Positions 46,942 through 55,682 are shown, counted from the first letter of the stretch. The stretch: DNA of 64,000 bases from Pedobacter hiemivivus (GCF_004331685.1 NZ_SJSM01000001.1:244994-308993); one strand, 5' to 3'. Notes: a model not told the origin generated them from the letters alone. Made by a program: numbers and translations.

Positions 46942-48384
46942 TTAGTTTGCGCTGTATCCGGTATTTTGATCTCCAAATTGCGGATTGTAAATAAATTCGC
47001 TCTTTGGAACAGGAATGATATACTGAATCTGGCTGGTAATTGTGGGTTTTAACTGCATCACAGTGACTAACGGGAAACGCAATAATGCCATCCATTCGCT
47101 GCCATCCTCTCCCACCATACTTTTTGAGGTTTCTTTATATAGCTCCAATAATAGTGCATCAGGAGTATTTGCAGCCTCGACAGCTAAATAATGGAAATTA
47201 TTGGAAACTGCAGTGATTCCCGCCTTTTCCTGTATCTGATGGATCAGTGTTTTTGCTGTGCCCAGGCTTCCTCCCGATCTTATTATAGCTTCCGCTTTCA
47301 GTAAGTAAACTTCCGTCAGCCGCATGGCATAATCTGTTTCAGTCAATGCCGAAGGAGTAGAACCTTGTGCATTATATTTATTGAAATAGAAGGTATTTGG
47401 CGAATATTGTGAATAAGCACTTGCCGTACCAATCACCCAGCTTCCCCTAGGATCATTGGCATAAAGATCTTTTAAAGCCGATTTGGCCACATAAAGAGAT
47501 GAAGCACCGGGATAGTATTGCCTGGTTTTGGAATACGGATCGCTAGACTGAAGCGCCTGGGGCTTAATTCCTAAAATCACTTCCTTACTTGACAAACCAA
47601 TGGTATGAAACAGGTTTTGCTGACTGGCTTCCAATACATAAGGGCTGTTCTGCATGATGTTATCTGCAAGAGCTATTACCTCAGTATAATTTCCGGTTCC
47701 TGCCCGGCTCATCAATACACGCATTTTCAACAACATTGCCGCCCATTTGGTTGCATAATGGTTTGGATTGCTTACCGGACCATTAGCGATCACTTCATTT
47801 AAATCAGCAATGATGAAATCATAGCTTTCCTTAACGGTGCTGCGCTTTTTAGTGATATTAGTCAATGTTGAGAGCTCATCCCTCAATAAAACTCCCTGCG
47901 CACTGCCAATCTTGTACCATTCTCCATAGTAACTCAACAGTTTGAAGTGTGAATAAGCACGAATGAATTTCGCTTCTGCAATTATTTCTTTTTTTCTGTT
48001 GCCTGTGAACTTATTATCTGCAAGCTCATTAACTCCTTTGATCACACCATTAGTACTATTCAGTGCTTTGTAAGATTCATCCCAATAACTACCAGCCGCA
48101 CCTTCAGTCATATTTTCCTCAGAAGCGCTCGCACCAAAACCGTAGCCTAAATAGCCTGCAAATTGTGCTGGAAGAATCTGGTGTTGCTGCCAGCCGGTTT
48201 TGATATTCGTTGCATTAGCAAAATTGTAATAAGCACCATTCAAAGCAATCTGTGATGTGGCCTGGTCTAAAATGGTATTTCCTTCAACTTTGGCATTTTT
48301 AGGTGGTGCACTAAGTTCTTTTTTACAGCCGTAGGCCCCAATGAGCATGATACCAACTGTCAGAAATTTATATAATGTTTTCAT
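46942..48384 (-). CDS. SusD/RagB-like lipoprotein
   Basis: Surface lipoprotein of 480 residues with lipobox IGAYGCKKELSAPP (Cys20). The SusD-like N-terminal region (FIRAYSHFKLLSYYGEWYKI) and C-terminal domain (DYAMRLTEVYLLKAEAIIRS, ETSKSMVGEDGSEWMALLRF) are recognisable, although the C-terminal signature is weaker than in the other SusD proteins here. It starts 34 bases after its susC. Linkage to thioredoxin-like proteins rather than glycosidases leaves open whether the ligand is a glycan, a peptide or another molecule. Confidence 0.9.
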   Translation of the reverse strand: MKTLYKFLTVGIMLIGAYGCKKELSAPPKNAKVEGNTILDQATSQIALNGAYYNFANATNIKTGWQQHQILPAQFAGYLGYGFGASASEENMTEGAAGSYWDESYKALNSTNGVIKGVNELADNKFTGNRKKEIIAEAKFIRAYSHFKLLSYYGEWYKIGSAQGVLLRDELSTLTNITKKRSTVKESYDFIIADLNEVIANGPVSNPNHYATKWAAMLLKMRVLMSRAGTGNYTEVIALADNIMQNSPYVLEASQQNLFHTIGLSSKEVILGIKPQALQSSDPYSKTRQYYPGASSLYVAKSALKDLYANDPRGSWVIGTASAYSQYSPNTFYFNKYNAQGSTPSALTETDYAMRLTEVYLLKAEAIIRSGGSLGTAKTLIHQIQEKAGITAVSNNFHYLAVEAANTPDALLLELYKETSKSMVGEDGSEWMALLRFPLVTVMQLKPTITSQIQYIIPVPKSEFIYNPQFGDQNTGYSAN

Positions 48385-48418
48385 GTCCTTTGTTATAATT
48401 AAATTCTATTCCCCTATA

Positions 48419-51400
48419 CTATAAACCTACCCGGATTCCCAGGCTGAACTGTCTGACGTATGGATAACCTCCTGAATCACTATATCCGCCAATCAGACTG
48501 TACGGATCATTACTTGTCTCAGGATCTACACCCGGATAGTTCGTGATGGTGAACAGGTTAGTTGCGGAAACGTATGCAGATATTCCATTCAGTTTCCATT
48601 TGCTCGTCAGGCTTTTTGGAAACTGATAGGCAATGGTTACCGATTTTAGCTTGATGAACGAAGCGTCATATACATTGTTACTGGCAGCGTAAGCGTAAGA
48701 GCCCTGGCCCTGAATCAGGCGTGGCCTTGTAGCATCAGTATTTTCCGGAGTCCAGCGGTCAAGAATTCTAACACCTTTGTTTGTCCTTTTTGCCATATCC
48801 TGGTTCTGTACATCTGCCAGGTAATAAATGTCGCCACCATAAGAGAAAGTTGCCAGTGTGGTCAAACTGAAATCTTTATAGCTCATCCTGTTGGTATAAC
48901 CCCCGTAAAATTTAGGTTCTGCCTTTCCAATGATATCGTCCGCAAAATAACGGAGTCCAGGACCAAAAGCATCAGGGTCCAATATATAACTAGGATCACC
49001 GATGCCGAGGTATGGATAACTGCCGGCAAGTACATTTCCTACTTTATAAGCATCCACTTCGGCCTGTGTTTTAAGGATTTTATCGAACACCCTTCCGTAC
49101 AGCAGACCTACCGGTTCTCCCACTTTCAGCACTGTATTTCCAAATTGATAGATGCCCGGATTGTTTGGATCGTCAACTTGGTTAGAAATTGCAAGTACTT
49201 TGGAACGGTTGCCGGACACATTAATACTACCCGACCATTGGAAATTTTTTCCTCTGATAATATCTCCACTTAATTCAATTTCCAGTCCGCGGTTACGAAT
49301 GTTGGCAATATTTGAAGTCACCTGATTAAAACCGGAACTTCCCGCTACTGTGGTGGGGAACAAAACGCCACTGGTGTTTTTTTCATAATAACCTACACCT
49401 CCGCGAAGACGGGAATTAAAAAAAGAAAAATCTATACCTCCATCTTTTTGCAAGGTAGACTCCCACTTAAGCCGTTCATTACCAAGCTGCGAGGGAGAAA
49501 GCCCGTTTAATCCGGCATATGACACAGGTGAATAAAGTGTATAGAACAGATTATTACCGATGTTCTGAGTACCTGTATACCCGGCACTCGCTCTAAGTTT
49601 GATCTCACTTATCCATTTCACATTCTTTAAAAAATTCTCCTGCGAAATCCTCCAGGCCACACCTCCCGAAGGGAAATAACCTACACGGTTAGCTATGGGA
49701 AATTTTGAAGAAGCATCCGATCTCCCCGTAAATGTAAACACATATTTATCCATCAGGCTATAATTCGCTCTCATGTAAAAACTCAATAATGAATTCTGAT
49801 CTGATGTACCCGTTGAAGGTAAAGTTACAGCCGCTGAAGACAGGTTATTTAAATATTCATCATCGGGAAAGCCCTGTCCGCTTGCAGAAAAAGCATTTCC
49901 TTTGGTAATCTGCCAATCTGTACCGGCAACGACATTCAAACGGTGATTTTCATTGAATTCTTTATTCCAGGTTATTGTATTCTGGATGAAGGTATTTACC
50001 TGTTCAGCCTGTGCCTGTGTAGCGGTACCATTACCCGAGCTTCCTGTTCCATTTGGTGTGGCTATTGCCACAGTACTCGGAATATAGTTGTTCTGACGGT
50101 AATTATTGTAATTTACGGAAACTGAGCTTCTAAAGGTGAGGTCTTTTATGATATCATATTCACCTGTCAGACTACCAATTAGGAAAAAGTTGTTAGACTT
50201 ATTAATTCCTTTTGTAAGTAAAAGCGGGTTTTGAAATCCTTCATACGCATAGGCACCGAGTGATGCAGGATCAATAATTTTAATACTGCCGTCTGCATTG
50301 TATGGATCTACAGTAGGAGGTGCAAATATAGCCTGTGTATATAGTCCGTTGGTGATGTTATTGGTACTGAAGCCATAATCCAGATTGGTATTGAAACGTA
50401 GTTTGCTGGTGATGTCATTATCCAGACTTACCTTTCCTGCAATACGCTTGAAATCTGTTCCTAGTACCGTTCCTTCTGAACTGTTGTAGCTAAGTGAGGT
50501 ATAATAACGCGAACCAGCACCACCACCCCTCACAGAAAGGTCTGCATTTTGAGTGATCCCGGTACGGGTCACCAGGTCAAGCCAGTCCGTATTTGCTGTT
50601 CCAAAATAACCTGGATCAGTAAGTATCTGTGTAGCCAGCGCATTTGGTGCAAGCACCGGAATTTTGGCTGCACGTGCATCATTCAGGTTTTTAGCAGCCT
50701 CTTTGACAATCATGATATATTGGTCTCTGTTCAATACCTTTTCGTTTTCCGCCAGGCTTACTCCTGTGTAATAATTTGCTTCAAAGACTGGCTTCTGGTT
50801 CATTTTACCCTTCTTGGTGGTAATGATCACTACCCCATTTGCCGCTCTTGAACCATATATAGCTGTAGCGGAAGCATCTTTAAGGATGTCTATTGTTTCA
50901 ATATCATTGATATTCAGTCCACCCAAACTATTCAATCCGCGGGCAAAAGAACCTGCCACCGAAAAATTCGGGTCGTCATTTCCACCTCTTTCCACCGGGC
51001 TCACAATATCAGACGCACCTTGCTGGTAACGATTCTGAACTTGTATCTGCACTCCGTCGATAATGTATAATGGGTCATTTCCCCCCATCAGGGAGGTCCC
51101 GCCCCTGATCCTGATCTTAGCCACACCACCAGGGGAGCCATCAGCCTGCACCACTTGTACCCCGGCAGCCTTACCGCTCAATGCCTGATCAAAGGTAGCA
51201 AAAGGCACATCCCTTACTTCAGAGATATTTACTGATGCAACAGAACCTGTTAAATCCTTTCTTTTAGTTGTTCCATAACCTACCACAACGGTTTCCTCCA
51301 GCTTGTTCTGGCCGAATTGCATAACAATAAGCATACTGGGGCGAACAGGCAACTCTAGTGTTACATAGCCGACGTAAGAAAAAACAAGCACAGAATTATC

Positions 51401-51985
51401 TGGCACCGTAGTGGTAAAAAAACCTTGTTCATTGCTAACAATGGGTCTTCCGGAGTTGTTTTTTAATTTGATGCTCACTCCCGCCATGGGCTTCCCGTTT
51501 TCATCCACAACACGACCGCGAACATCAATAGCAGAAAAAACATTCTTGAGTTTATCCAGAAAGGAAGATTCTTTTTTGGACACTACAACAGAGTTTTTAG
51601 CTACGGAATAATCAAAGGGCTGTCCTTCAAAAACCTGTTCCAATACCACTTTCAGATCTGCGTTCTTCACCTGTATAGTAACAGGTTTTGCATTTTTTAA
51701 ATTGGTAGTAGTAAACAGAAAGTCGTACCCGCTTTGAGTTCTGATTTTATCAAGAACATATTTAATGGGCGCATTATTTTCAGATAGCGTGATTTTTTGC
51801 GCATAGCTTCCCGCACTTACCTGCAGGATAACTGTGATTAAGAGTAAAGTGGTTAGGTTAACTCGCATAATCCATTTTCTTTTTCCCGTTTCACTTACCG
51901 GCCCCATGGCCCGGCACATCATCAACTGGATTTTGGAAATACAGCCCAAAAGCTGTATCAACCTTTTTGTGTAAAAATTGTACAT
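48419..51985 (-). CDS. SusC TonB-dependent transporter with STN signalling domain
   Basis: Outer-membrane importer of 1188 residues. The pre-sequence is long (about 39 residues from MYNFYTKR, basic) before an internal Met40 that starts a normal signal peptide (VNLTTLLLITVILQVSAGSY). STN is about 65-137, CarboxypepD_reg-like about 154-224, the TonB-box region EETVVVGYGTTKRK about 230-243, then plug and barrel ending SLGIRVGL. Translation may start at Met1 or Met40 (51868). It is preceded by its FecR and followed by susD and three TlpA-like genes. Confidence 0.94.
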   Translation of the reverse strand: MYNFYTKRLIQLLGCISKIQLMMCRAMGPVSETGKRKWIMRVNLTTLLLITVILQVSAGSYAQKITLSENNAPIKYVLDKIRTQSGYDFLFTTTNLKNAKPVTIQVKNADLKVVLEQVFEGQPFDYSVAKNSVVVSKKESSFLDKLKNVFSAIDVRGRVVDENGKPMAGVSIKLKNNSGRPIVSNEQGFFTTTVPDNSVLVFSYVGYVTLELPVRPSMLIVMQFGQNKLEETVVVGYGTTKRKDLTGSVASVNISEVRDVPFATFDQALSGKAAGVQVVQADGSPGGVAKIRIRGGTSLMGGNDPLYIIDGVQIQVQNRYQQGASDIVSPVERGGNDDPNFSVAGSFARGLNSLGGLNINDIETIDILKDASATAIYGSRAANGVVIITTKKGKMNQKPVFEANYYTGVSLAENEKVLNRDQYIMIVKEAAKNLNDARAAKIPVLAPNALATQILTDPGYFGTANTDWLDLVTRTGITQNADLSVRGGGAGSRYYTSLSYNSSEGTVLGTDFKRIAGKVSLDNDITSKLRFNTNLDYGFSTNNITNGLYTQAIFAPPTVDPYNADGSIKIIDPASLGAYAYEGFQNPLLLTKGINKSNNFFLIGSLTGEYDIIKDLTFRSSVSVNYNNYRQNNYIPSTVAIATPNGTGSSGNGTATQAQAEQVNTFIQNTITWNKEFNENHRLNVVAGTDWQITKGNAFSASGQGFPDDEYLNNLSSAAVTLPSTGTSDQNSLLSFYMRANYSLMDKYVFTFTGRSDASSKFPIANRVGYFPSGGVAWRISQENFLKNVKWISEIKLRASAGYTGTQNIGNNLFYTLYSPVSYAGLNGLSPSQLGNERLKWESTLQKDGGIDFSFFNSRLRGGVGYYEKNTSGVLFPTTVAGSSGFNQVTSNIANIRNRGLEIELSGDIIRGKNFQWSGSINVSGNRSKVLAISNQVDDPNNPGIYQFGNTVLKVGEPVGLLYGRVFDKILKTQAEVDAYKVGNVLAGSYPYLGIGDPSYILDPDAFGPGLRYFADDIIGKAEPKFYGGYTNRMSYKDFSLTTLATFSYGGDIYYLADVQNQDMAKRTNKGVRILDRWTPENTDATRPRLIQGQGSYAYAASNNVYDASFIKLKSVTIAYQFPKSLTSKWKLNGISAYVSATNLFTITNYPGVDPETSNDPYSLIGGYSDSGGYPYVRQFSLGIRVGL

Positions 51986-51994
51986 TTGCTTAGC

Positions 51995-52121
51995 ATGGTT
52001 TAGAAACGACAGGCCTACATTTTCGAAGATGGACTGGCATGTCGCTTAGTTGATAGTTTAGATTATTGATGTAAACCGCTTATTGGGTTATCCTGGTTCC
52101 GAAGCCAGGGTAACCTTTTTT
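51995..52121 (+). ncRNA. Candidate cis-antisense sRNA opposite susC leader (locus G)
   Basis: On the plus strand, the -7 box TACATTTGC at 51981-51989 is followed about 100 bases later by a hairpin with 11-bp arms (52086-52096 with 52105-52115, one mismatch) and a run of six T (52116-52121), an excellent intrinsic terminator with no plus-strand gene to serve. The predicted RNA is about 127 nt. The leader sequence differs from loci C and D, but the arrangement is the same. Confidence 0.55.
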
Positions 52122-52142
52122 AAGGGTTCAGGTAGTAAAAGT

Positions 52143-53243
52143 TTAATTCATTACCATAACCCTCCTTCCTTCGATCTCAAAGTGAACGATTTTTGTCCTT
52201 TCCAGCATATCCAGTACATCACTGATATTTGATTTTCGTGAAATAGTTCCTGTAAATCCTTCTAACGTTGGTTTATCTTTATAAACCACTTCTATATCAT
52301 ACCAGCGCGCAATTTTCTGCATCACATCAACAATATTTTCATCGTTGAACCGGAAATACCCATTCTTCCAGGAAACAGCTTCTTCAATGTCAACTATCTG
52401 TACATTCAACTGTCCGGCGGTTAATTTAGACTGCTCTCCTGGCAGCAGTACCAGTTCATTATCCTTTCCAGTTACCTTTACACTCCCTTCCAGTAGGGTT
52501 GTTTTTATGTAACGGTTAGAAACATAACTATTGATATTGAAATGTGTACCCAATACTTCAACAGTCTGTCCCTCTGATTGTACGACAAAAGGATGCGACT
52601 TATCTTTAGCGACTTCAAAGTAGGCTTCTCCACGTAATTCCACTTTCCGATTTTTCCCTTTGAAAACGGAAGGGAATTTCAAACTACTTTCCGCATTGAG
52701 CATAACAGTAGTCCCATCCGGTAAAGTCACATTATAAATGCCACCGCGTGGTGTACTAGCGGTCATTTCCAGAGGCACATAGGATTCGACTGCTTCAGGT
52801 ACAGCAACACGGGTACCGTCACTATAAGCCACTTTTCCGGCCGCTATAACTACTCCATTCTTTGCATCACTTAAATTGATGGTTTTACCACCTGCCAATG
52901 TTAGTATCGCAGTGTTTCTACCAGGTGGGATATCCTGCGCCAAAGAAATTTTATCCTTTATACCTCTGTTCTGAATTCTATAAAAATAAAATCCTGATCC
53001 CATCACCAATAAAATAGCGGCCACACTTGCGATACGAGGCCATAAACTGATTTTACGGGGTTCATTTAAATAAGCATTCAATGCTTGGAAACCCAAATCA
53101 TGCTCCTCCTGTATCTCTACAGCACTTAATGTATTCCCCGTTTTATGTTTCAAATACCAACTTTCCACCAAATCCCTTTCCTCAGCACTTGCAGTTCCGT
53201 TATTGTATACTTCAATTATTTTTTCAGCTTGCTTAAATTCCAT
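52143..53243 (-). CDS. FecR-family anti-sigma factor
   Basis: Anti-sigma factor of 366 residues. The cytoplasmic region is about 1-62, the membrane segment about 65-83 (RIASVAAILLVMGSGFYFY), the FecR domain about 160-255 (STPRGGIYNVTLPDGTTVML, LGTHFNINSY, TTLLEGSVKV), and DUF4974 is C-terminal (RWYDIEVVYKDKP). The ATG at 53243 (MEFKQAEK) is preferred to a GTG two codons upstream. It lies between its sigma gene and the STN-type susC of the thioredoxin locus. Confidence 0.94.
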   Translation of the reverse strand: MEFKQAEKIIEVYNNGTASAEERDLVESWYLKHKTGNTLSAVEIQEEHDLGFQALNAYLNEPRKISLWPRIASVAAILLVMGSGFYFYRIQNRGIKDKISLAQDIPPGRNTAILTLAGGKTINLSDAKNGVVIAAGKVAYSDGTRVAVPEAVESYVPLEMTASTPRGGIYNVTLPDGTTVMLNAESSLKFPSVFKGKNRKVELRGEAYFEVAKDKSHPFVVQSEGQTVEVLGTHFNINSYVSNRYIKTTLLEGSVKVTGKDNELVLLPGEQSKLTAGQLNVQIVDIEEAVSWKNGYFRFNDENIVDVMQKIARWYDIEVVYKDKPTLEGFTGTISRKSNISDVLDMLERTKIVHFEIEGRRVMVMN

Positions 53244-53323
53244 GTTCACGTTAAGCGAAATTTCACGCTATAATGATAAGACACGGCTAAGCAGGCTATA
53301 GACTAGACAGTATTTAAAAAAAG

Positions 53324-53890
53324 TTAAAATAATATAAACAGGATGTTGGCGCCTAGTTTAACACGTAAAATTTTCAAGGCATTATGCACCTGATTACGAA
53401 CGGTATGCGGCGATAAATTAAGTGCCTCGGCAATTTCATTATGGCTCATCTCCAGCTTACGGCTCATTTCAAAAACAAGGCGCATTTGATCGGGTAAGGC
53501 GGCAATTTCCTTTTCAACAAGTAAGGCAAGCTCCTTTTCCCTCAGCTGATCTTCAATCACATTTTCGCCCTGATCTATAAATTCCTGTAATGAAGCAGCA
53601 AAATTATCCCTTACCTTTTTATTTCTATACTGGTTTAATACGCGATTTCGAACTGCAGCATAAAGATAGGAAGAAAGACTGGTCATATGAAGTTGCTCCC
53701 TGCTAGTCCAGAGGTAAACAAACAATTCCTGTATGATATCTCTTACTTCCTCTCTGTCCGGCAAGCGACGGTAGGCATGGCTATACAAAACGCCCTGATA
53801 CCTTCTGTAAATCTCGGCAAGCGCAACCTTCTCACCTTTTTTTAACAAAGCAATAAGTTCCAAATCAGTATATGAACTATAAATGGCCAT
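53324..53890 (-). CDS. ECF sigma-70 factor
   Basis: Sigma factor of 188 residues from MAIYSSYTDLELIALL. Region 2 is at about 20-85 (DREEVRDIIQELFVYLWTSR) and region 4 at about 120-170 (EMSHNEIAEALNLSPHTVRN). The start at 53890 aligns with the paralogues and has a purine-rich AAAAGGGGAAA ahead of it. An ATG 17 codons upstream (53941) is the alternative. It ends with the short hydrophobic tail GANILFILF. It should control the SusCD/TlpA operon. Confidence 0.92.
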   Translation of the reverse strand: MAIYSSYTDLELIALLKKGEKVALAEIYRRYQGVLYSHAYRRLPDREEVRDIIQELFVYLWTSREQLHMTSLSSYLYAAVRNRVLNQYRNKKVRDNFAASLQEFIDQGENVIEDQLREKELALLVEKEIAALPDQMRLVFEMSRKLEMSHNEIAEALNLSPHTVRNQVHNALKILRVKLGANILFILF

Positions 53891-54019
53891 GAAGATTTCC
53901 CCTTTTGTAAAATTACTAAAAAATAATATCCTATTATTCATAAGGATAACAAAAAAGCAATTTTATTCCAATGGCAAACGAAAGCAATTATTAAGAATAA
54001 TTCGCGATCTCGAATGGAA

Positions 54020-54061
54020 ATAACAAAGGGGTATTTGTAAAAACAAATACCCCTTTGTTAT
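54020..54061 (-). terminator. Strong hairpin after the 142-residue ORF
   Basis: Perfect 19-bp stem (54020-54038 with 54043-54061, loop AAAA). It ends transcription of the gene stopping at 54075 before the ECF sigma gene of locus G. The minus strand continues with TTTCC only, so efficiency is uncertain. Confidence 0.7.
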
Positions 54062-54074
54062 ATAAATACCTGCT

Positions 54075-54503
54075 TTATTTACTATGTATCCCCACATATG
54101 CCTGATTGGCATTTAGCAGAATCAAATCTGCATAGGCCTGCAAGAACAATTCTGATTGCCCTTCCTTTAGTGCCCTTACCAACAAATCTGCCAATTCAGA
54201 CATTTCCATTCGTAACTTCACAGCTAATGGAATAAACACATAATCAGACGACCTTTTCGCCATCAAAGCACAGTTGTAATCCTGAGGGTACCGATCCAAA
54301 AAGTCCCTATAAAAAAGCTCATTGAACGAAAAAATCCATCCTGTTGAAGGATAAATATCCAGATCAAAAGAAACACCAGATGGTACAAAAACCATACTTT
54401 CGCCTTCATCTAACCACATTAAGCGGAAACTAATGGTACTTTGCAACTTTGCGTCGCGCTTATACTCATCCAGGCGATTGATACTTAAAAAATTTAAACT
54501 CAT
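54075..54503 (-). CDS. Small protein resembling the sensor half of an AraC-type regulator, no DNA-binding domain
   Basis: The product has 142 residues and no signal peptide. The first 95 residues read like the cupin sensor domain of AraC regulators: GESMVFVPSGVSFDLD followed by GWIFSFNELFYRDFLDRYP. The rest is the helical linker (LRMEMSELADLLVRALKEGQSELFLQAYADLIL). The usual pair of C-terminal helix-turn-helix motifs is absent and no remnant is seen before the terminator at 54020-54061. It may be a truncated regulator or a stand-alone sensor or antagonist. The family assignment rests on motif resemblance only. Confidence 0.55.
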   Translation of the reverse strand: MSLNFLSINRLDEYKRDAKLQSTISFRLMWLDEGESMVFVPSGVSFDLDIYPSTGWIFSFNELFYRDFLDRYPQDYNCALMAKRSSDYVFIPLAVKLRMEMSELADLLVRALKEGQSELFLQAYADLILLNANQAYVGIHSK

Positions 54504-54519
54504 TTTTCAGAAATTAGTT

Positions 54520-54538
54520 GACTACTAGCAAAGTAGTC
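54520..54538. promoter_or_regulatory. Palindrome upstream of the 142-residue ORF
   Basis: GACTACT (54520-54526), spacer AGCAA, AGTAGTC (54532-54538): a perfect 7-bp inverted repeat 17 bases ahead of the start at 54503. It is a likely operator for that gene. The binding protein is unknown. Confidence 0.4.
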
Positions 54539-54692
54539 GCGGTATAGAATGTACACAAATTTGATCAGCATGATTGATAAATCCATACACAGTAGCTAAT
54601 TTGGAAAAATCTTCCATTAAACACCTTTCAAACAGAATTAAATTCTTTAAAGTGTAACAAAGTATCTATCTGACAGAATTAAAGCTAACTAC

Positions 54693-54723
54693 TTGACAAT
54701 CTGAACAGAATAGATTTAATTTG
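54693..54723 (+). promoter_or_regulatory. Putative promoter of the Lrp/AsnC gene
   Basis: TTG (54693-54695), a 20-nt spacer and TTAATTTG (54716-54723; one mismatch to TAnnTTTG). The predicted start near 54730 lies after the in-frame TTG at 54721 and before the ATG at 54754, which argues for the ATG as the true start. Confidence 0.45.
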
Positions 54724-54753
54724 CAAAAAACAAGCGTAAAAAACTATGGTTAT

Positions 54754-55251
54754 ATGACTACTACAACTTTGGATCAGACTGATCTACAACTTTTACGCCT
54801 CATTCAAAAAGATGCCTCGTTGACCAACAAACAACTTGGTTTAAAGCTACATAAAGCCGGAAATACCATTTTCAATCGAGTGGAGCGACTCAAAGAGATC
54901 GGCTATATTATTGGTACACTCACCATCATTAACCGAGAAAAACTGGGTGAAATGTTGACCTCCTTCACCTCGATTCAACTGAAAGACCATAGTACCCAGT
55001 CCTTAAAAAACTTTGAGCAGGAAGTAGTTAAATTTACCGAAGTAATGGAATGCTATCACATGACAGGAGATTTCGATTTTATCTTAAAAATCGTGGTTAG
55101 CAACATGCAGGCTTACAAGGAGTTTGTAGTAAATAGATTAGCCAACCTGCCAGATGTAGGGACTGTGCGTAGCCAGTTTGTGATTAATGAAGCTAAAAGA
55201 GAACTGGCCTATACTTTAGAAATGCCCCCATTCCATGCTAATGGACAGTAG
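54754..55251 (+). CDS. Lrp/AsnC-family transcriptional regulator
   Basis: Amino-acid-responsive DNA-binding protein of 165 residues. The N-terminal winged helix (about 6-55, TDLQLLRLIQKDASLTNKQL, then GNTIFNRVERLKEIGYI) precedes the RAM ligand-binding/oligomerisation domain (about 70-150, ECYHMTGDFDFILKIVV, LPDVGTVRSQFVI). Both are full length. The ATG at 54754 is chosen over the TTG at 54721 on promoter grounds. It is divergent from the AraC-sensor-like ORF. The regulon is unknown; the upstream repeats of ACAGAATTAAA may be its own binding sites. Confidence 0.9.
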   Translation: MTTTTLDQTDLQLLRLIQKDASLTNKQLGLKLHKAGNTIFNRVERLKEIGYIIGTLTIINREKLGEMLTSFTSIQLKDHSTQSLKNFEQEVVKFTEVMECYHMTGDFDFILKIVVSNMQAYKEFVVNRLANLPDVGTVRSQFVINEAKRELAYTLEMPPFHANGQ

Positions 55252-55283
55252 ATTATTAAGATTAATTCCCAATAAACAATAGT

Positions 55284-55315
55284 TTTGTCATAGTAATCTA
55301 ATCTATCTATATTGG
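55284..55315 (+). promoter_or_regulatory. Possible promoter of the cytochrome gene
   Basis: TTTG (55284-55287), a 20-nt spacer and TATATTGG (55308-55315), one base off the TAnnTTTG box. It lies 22 bases ahead of the ATG at 55338. Confidence 0.3.
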
Positions 55316-55337
55316 TTCATACATTAAATCATTATTT

Positions 55338-55682
55338 ATGCGCTATAAAAAGACGATTACTTTTTCTCTAATATTAGGTACAGTTGTGATGCTAAGTGCT
55401 TTTATGCCGCAACAAGAACCTAAACAAGAACCTAAAGCGACAAACCTTAAAGTACTTCCAAAGAACATCAGTCATGATGACCTTGATAAAGTTATGGATG
55501 GCTTTAAACTTGCATTAGGTGTAAAATGTAATTACTGCCACTCTCCACGCAAAGACAACCCTAAAAAGCTTGACTTTGCAAGTGATGAAAATCCTAAAAA
55601 GGAAATTGCAAGGGATATGATGCGAATGACTAACAAGATCAACAAGAAATATTTCCACGAAAAAGACAAAGAAGGAAATTAA
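55338..55682 (+). CDS. c-type cytochrome, first part (frameshifted, lacks second heme motif)
   Basis: Exported heme protein fragment of 114 residues. The signal peptide (about 1-24) is followed by VLPKNISHDDLDKVMDGFKLALGVKCNYCHSPRKD, split here as the family N-terminal helix and a first heme motif CNYCH (about 74-78), then MMRMTNKINKKYF. In this family of small Bacteroidota cytochromes, related to the reaction-centre cytochrome subunit fold, a second CxxCH follows about 40-50 residues later. Here the frame stops at TAA 55680-55682, but the second motif CVTCH is encoded immediately after in another frame. It is therefore a frameshifted gene, a sequencing error, or two coupled ORFs. Confidence 0.8.
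   Translation: MRYKKTITFSLILGTVVMLSAFMPQQEPKQEPKATNLKVLPKNISHDDLDKVMDGFKLALGVKCNYCHSPRKDNPKKLDFASDENPKKEIARDMMRMTNKINKKYFHEKDKEGN

Noticed and set aside
54721..54753. Upstream TTG start for the Lrp/AsnC gene
   Set aside because: The codon falls within the probable -7 box, and the ATG at 54754 gives the usual family length.
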